Below, in pieces: positions 6,561 through 9,335 of a stretch of DNA of 9,335 bases. The DNA comes from Bacteroidales bacterium (GTDB taxonomy: Bacteria; Bacteroidota; Bacteroidia; Bacteroidales; WCHB1-69). The notes under the pieces are model-generated. The model did not search any database. It was not told the origin of the DNA and was given only the letters and a program-made list of their open reading frames with translations. The translations under genes and the position numbers were made by a program. Each line of letters begins with the position of its first letter. Position 1 is the first letter of the stretch. The stretch is taken from the NCBI GenBank assembly GCA_016290715.1, contig JAEEUY010000032.1, positions 1-9,335 of the forward strand. The letters run 5' to 3'.

Positions 6561-7298
6561 CTACAATAGTCCTTCTGAACAAAAGCTATAATGTGCATCA
6601 CGATGTAATATAATGTGATCCATTATTTTAATATTAAAAAACTCAGCAGCAGAAATGATATTATGAGTAATCGTCATATCTTCCTTACTGGGTTTCACAT
6701 TCCCTGAAGGGTGATTGTGGCATAATATTAGCGCTGGGGCTTGCAAATCAATAGCTTTTTTAATAATCATTCTCACATCCACTGCAGTTTGGCTCCATCC
6801 ACCTTTGCTGATGCACTCCATTTCAATCATACAAGAAGCCTGATTAAGGTAGATAACCCAAAATTCCTCATGCGATAACTCTGCTAATTTACTTTGCAGC
6901 AAATCAACAACATCTTGAGACTGTGATATTTTTTTCTTATAGACAATAGGTTCGGCACGACGGCGGCGTCCCAATTCAAAAGCAGCGTGTAAAGTTATGG
7001 CTTTCACTTTGCCAATACCATTAATTTTTGTCAATTCATGGATCGACATTTGGGATAATTGGTTTAGACTATTATTGTTCAACGATAATAGTTTTTTAGC
7101 CAAATCTAAAGCAGACAGGTCCGGGGTGCCACATCGCAGCAAAATAGCAATCAGCTCTGTATCACTCACGGAACGACTACCCGAAGAGATGTACTTTTCC
7201 CTTGGACGATCAGCTACCGACCAAGAAGGAATAGTAAGTTTATTGACTGAGTATTGTTTTTTTAGATTAGGAGTCGGTTGAGGTTCGGCAGTTTTCAT
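6561..7298 (-). CDS. radC: RadC/JAB-domain protein
   Basis: The 245-residue product has the two RadC modules. An N-terminal helix-hairpin-helix region runs over LTKINGIGKVKAITL (89-103) and continues to the basic ELGRRRR. The C-terminal JAB/MPN metalloprotease-like domain has a complete metal-binding motif: H194 and H196 in CHNHPSG, S204 and D207 (HxHx7Sx2D), with E161 in ECISKGG the likely upstream glutamate. The end, FNIKIMDHIILHRDAHYSF then EGLL, is typical. Despite the name, a role in DNA repair is unproven and the biochemical activity of the family is unsettled. The protein has about 25 residues before the usual start of the family (WSVADRPREK), which here are polar and proline-containing. 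It lies 12 bases after the DUF58 gene and is probably cotranscribed with it. Confidence 0.95.
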   Translation of the reverse strand: MKTAEPQPTPNLKKQYSVNKLTIPSWSVADRPREKYISSGSRSVSDTELIAILLRCGTPDLSALDLAKKLLSLNNNSLNQLSQMSIHELTKINGIGKVKAITLHAAFELGRRRRAEPIVYKKKISQSQDVVDLLQSKLAELSHEEFWVIYLNQASCMIEMECISKGGWSQTAVDVRMIIKKAIDLQAPALILCHNHPSGNVKPSKEDMTITHNIISAAEFFNIKIMDHIILHRDAHYSFCSEGLL

Positions 7299-7310
7299 TC
7301 ATTAGAAATG

Positions 7311-8246
7311 TTAAACAATTTTTTGTCTTTTTAGTACGTATGGCAGTAAAATCTGGTCAAACCCCTTGGTAATATCCGCAGGAATCAAATCAATTTGATA
7401 TTGCCCACATTTTAATTTCAGTTCATTAAAATAATCCCCAATAGCTGCTTTATAATAGTCCCTAATCTGGTTGGAATGCAGTTTTAATTCTTCACCTGAT
7501 TCCATATCAACGAACCTATAAAGTCTGTTTTCCAAAGCGAAATCAAATTCCAACTTTTTATGGTAGGTATGAAAAAGAATCACTTCATGTTTATTATGCT
7601 TAAGATGTTGCAGAGCGAGCAAAAGTTCTTCTGTATCCTTTTGTGATTCAAGCATATCACTAAAAATAATCACCATTGAGCGCCGATGAATCTGTTCTGC
7701 AATTTGATGCAGTACATCGGTAACCATGGTTTTTCTGTGAACTGTGCCATCAATCGGACGAAGCAATTTTTCCAATTCCCTATATATCATTTTTTGATGC
7801 ATTTCTCCCCCTCTTGCATGCGTATGCATTTCCAATTTATCTGAGAATACACTTAATCCGACAGCATCTCTTTGATTTTTAAACATTTGTATCAATGCTG
7901 CGGCGGCATATACCGAAAAGAATATTTTATTGGGCGAAGCTAAAATGTATTTATTTTGCAAAGGGAAATACATTGAAGAGGAATTATCCACAATCAGATG
8001 ACACCTTAAATTGGTCTCTTCTTCGTAACATTTCACAAAAAGTTTATCAGTTTTAGCATATAATTTCCAGTCTATATGCCTTGTTGATTCTCCCACATTG
8101 TAATGACGATGCTCCGCAAATTCTACTGAAAAGCCGTGCATAGGACTTTTATGGATTCCTGTAATAAAGCCCTCAACTACCTGCTTGGCAACAAATTCTA
8201 AATTATCGTACTGGGTTATTTGCGAAAAATCTATATTATATTCCAT
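7311..8246 (-). CDS. DUF58 domain protein (MoxR/VWA-associated type)
   Basis: I start this gene at the ATG at 8246 (311 residues). The frame extends two codons further to a TTG at 8252, which is a less likely start. The DUF58 hallmark is complete: GFSVEFAEHR, then YNVGESTRHIDWK, then KCYEEETNLRCHLIVDNSSSM, whose DxSxS is a von Willebrand A-type metal site (D89, S91 and S93 counting from the TTG). A matching acidic residue follows in IIFSDM (D199). No signal peptide or membrane helix is seen, so it is cytoplasmic. In Bacteroidota such proteins usually sit beside a MoxR AAA+ ATPase and the BatA-E aerotolerance genes. No MoxR gene is in this window, and the neighbours are a thioredoxin-like gene and radC. 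Function of the family is thought to be chaperone-like assembly with MoxR, but this is not established. Confidence 0.9.
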   Translation of the reverse strand: MEYNIDFSQITQYDNLEFVAKQVVEGFITGIHKSPMHGFSVEFAEHRHYNVGESTRHIDWKLYAKTDKLFVKCYEEETNLRCHLIVDNSSSMYFPLQNKYILASPNKIFFSVYAAAALIQMFKNQRDAVGLSVFSDKLEMHTHARGGEMHQKMIYRELEKLLRPIDGTVHRKTMVTDVLHQIAEQIHRRSMVIIFSDMLESQKDTEELLLALQHLKHNKHEVILFHTYHKKLEFDFALENRLYRFVDMESGEELKLHSNQIRDYYKAAIGDYFNELKLKCGQYQIDLIPADITKGFDQILLPYVLKRQKIV

Positions 8247-8265
8247 TATCAAAAAAATTGGGCAG

Positions 8266-8273
8266 CAAAATTA
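8266..8273 (-). promoter_or_regulatory. Possible -7 promoter element before DUF58-radC
   Basis: TAATTTTG on the minus strand (8273-8266) fits TAnnTTTG and would start transcription near 8259, about a dozen bases before the ATG at 8246. Twenty bases upstream there is only AGTT instead of TTTG, so this is a weak or activator-dependent candidate. The 14-base direct repeats overlap the -33 position. Confidence 0.35.
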
Positions 8274-8274
8274 C

Positions 8275-8307
8275 AACTATTTTAGGAATGAATAACTATT
8301 TTAGGAA
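8275..8307. repeat. Perfect 14-base direct repeat, period 19
   Basis: AACTATTTTAGGAA occurs at 8275-8288 and again at 8294-8307, with TGAAT between. The right copy contains the last codons and stop (FLK-stop) of the thioredoxin-like gene; the left copy is intergenic, directly upstream of the candidate -7 box for DUF58. It may be a slippage duplication or a two-site operator. Confidence 0.8.
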
Positions 8308-8835
8308 GCGGTGGATTGCTTTTTGAACTTGCTTATTGATGGTTTTATCATATAAATTCTTTGAGAGCACCTGATCTATCGTAAATTCCTCAGTAACAAC
8401 CCCATCTGATGAAAGTAGAAGCAAAATCGGTGTTTTCAAATTAGATTGAAGAGCGGTCTTGGCTTCTGACGCTTCAACATAATACAAAGGGATATAATTG
8501 TCTTGCAAAATCAGATTAGCAGTTTGTTTTAGTTGCTGCATAGAAAACATATTTCCATAAGGGCCCAAAATAATCAATAGTTGTTCCTTGCCCACATTTA
8601 TTTTCTTGCAAAGGCAGTAGATCATTTCTTCACATTCGTGACATTGCGGAGGCCTATTAAATATCACGATCCTATTTTCATTGAAATGGGAAGGCATATA
8701 TACTTCTCCGTTTTCATTTACTAATTGTATATTGCTACAGAACAAGTTTTGCGCTTGCAAATAGCACTTTGAGAAGCAAATTTTTAAACCCAAAAATAAG
8801 GGCAACCACCACATTTTATGAATAATATCTATCAT
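8296..8835 (-). CDS. Secreted thioredoxin-fold protein with a CHEC motif
   Basis: The 179-residue product has a hydrophobic N-terminus (MWWLPLFLGLKICF, residues 8-21) and a plausible signal cleavage after LQA (residue 28). A thioredoxin-like pattern follows: strand RIVIFNRPP, then C65-H-E-C68 at the start of a helix, strand QLLIIL (85-90), strand YIPLYYV, then the probable cis-proline loop at T135-P136 before strand ILLLLSSDGVV, and a C-terminal helix. The CxxC is in the redox position, so a periplasmic thiol oxidoreductase or a TlpA-like relative is likely, though overall identity to a named family cannot be judged. An alternative start at M8 would still leave a signal peptide. It starts six bases after the preceding gene's stop, indicating cotranscription. 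Its stop lies inside the right copy of a 14-base direct repeat. Confidence 0.7.
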   Translation of the reverse strand: MIDIIHKMWWLPLFLGLKICFSKCYLQAQNLFCSNIQLVNENGEVYMPSHFNENRIVIFNRPPQCHECEEMIYCLCKKINVGKEQLLIILGPYGNMFSMQQLKQTANLILQDNYIPLYYVEASEAKTALQSNLKTPILLLLSSDGVVTEEFTIDQVLSKNLYDKTINKQVQKAIHRFLK

Positions 8836-8841
8836 CTCTCA

Positions 8842-9335
8842 TCAGTTTTTCTTCAATTCCATAATTTTCAGCAGATAAAGCGGTGGATTATTTTGCAAAT
8901 ACTTTTCTTTTGCTATCGTATATTCCTTTCCTGTTTTTCCCTTACAGGACACCTCAGTTTCTTTGGATATTTGAGCTATGCCATTAGATAGTGGTACCCA
9001 TAGACAAAGTTCAGGTTGATTATAATAAATAGGAAAAGCATCTTCCTTAATTACTTCATCCTGTGGAAAATTCGTTTCAACGTGGTGATAAGCCACTTGA
9101 CTCCAGGTAGTATCCATTTTTAAAATAATCATTTTCAAAGCCTCTTTTTGAGACGATGCGTCATACTCATGATACGAAATCAAAAATAAAGTATCACTCA
9201 ACGGAAAAATTTCCAATGGAAAAGTAAACTGAGAACTATGGTAGTAGGCATACATTGCCCTATCACTTCCATACGGCATAGCATTAACTTTTGAAATATA
9301 ATCCGCCGGCATCAATGTACTATTCGGAATTTGAA
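8842..9335 (-). CDS. C-terminal part of an unidentified protein, possibly six-bladed beta-propeller type
   Basis: The frame is open from the right edge to TGA at 8842, giving 163 visible residues. The true start is beyond the window; a TTG at 9315 opens no convincing start, because codons before it (QIPNST) remain open. The sequence alternates short strands and turns (FPLEIFPLSDTLFLISYHEYD, split here as FPLEIF and TLFLISYHEYD; LKMIILKMDTTW; YYNQPELCLWVPLSNGIAQIS), consistent with beta-propeller blades. The end, NNPPLYLLKIMEL, resembles the 'NPxLxxxKL' ending of Bacteroidota six-bladed beta-propeller or DUF4221-like exported proteins, which often neighbour thioredoxin-fold genes. This assignment is from pattern memory and weak. 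It lies six bases upstream of the thioredoxin-like gene and probably shares its transcript. Confidence 0.45.
   Translation of the reverse strand, partial: QIPNSTLMPADYISKVNAMPYGSDRAMYAYYHSSQFTFPLEIFPLSDTLFLISYHEYDASSQKEALKMIILKMDTTWSQVAYHHVETNFPQDEVIKEDAFPIYYNQPELCLWVPLSNGIAQISKETEVSCKGKTGKEYTIAKEKYLQNNPPLYLLKIMELKKN

Noticed and set aside
9313..9315. TTG as start codon of the rightmost minus-strand gene
   Set aside because: The frame stays open to the window edge and no ribosome binding site is seen; the gene is more likely cut by the window, so I treat it as 5'-partial.

Overview
The window looks like an ordinary chromosomal stretch from a member of the Bacteroidota, probably Bacteroidales. 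The sequence evidence is: intergenic regions carrying the Bacteroidota promoter pattern (TTTG, about 20 bases, TAnnTTTG); mostly weak or absent Shine-Dalgarno sequences; a short archaeal/eukaryotic-type prolyl-tRNA synthetase; a DUF58 protein of the form common in this phylum; and Sec- or lipoprotein-exported proteins of Bacteroidota style. Most of the window is AT-rich. Genus cannot be set from sequence reading alone.

Layout. Bases 1-414 (minus) hold the N-terminal 138 codons of a secreted surface protein that runs off the left edge; all but its first ~38 codons are far more GC-rich than the window. Bases 485-1960 (minus) are proS, followed by a terminator. Between proS and the next gene, two promoters face each other and share a near-perfect palindrome made of their abutting -7 boxes. 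Bases 2073-3884 (plus) encode a 603-residue low-complexity lipoprotein with a Tyr/Trp/Gly-rich middle and an eight-residue repeat array, ending at a clear terminator. Next come tRNA-Pro(CGG) with its own promoter, an MsbA-like ABC exporter and trmB, all on plus and closely packed, probably one transcriptional unit. trmB meets radC tail to tail with 5 bases between.

The right third (minus, 6561-9335) reads as one block in the order: C-terminal part of a protein possibly of the six-bladed beta-propeller type, a thioredoxin-fold protein with a CHEC motif, a DUF58 protein, then radC. Gaps are 6-50 bases. A perfect 14-base direct repeat lies at the 3' end of the thioredoxin-like gene, next to a possible promoter for DUF58-radC.

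Functionally, proS, tRNA-Pro and trmB belong to translation (aminoacylation, tRNA, m7G46 modification). The ABC exporter and the exported proteins belong to the envelope. radC and DUF58 are widespread but poorly understood. I found no mobile element, CRISPR array, phage gene or clearly novel multi-gene system. The points most worth a second look are the palindromic promoter pair, the composition switch at the left edge, the low-complexity lipoprotein, and the direct repeat before DUF58.
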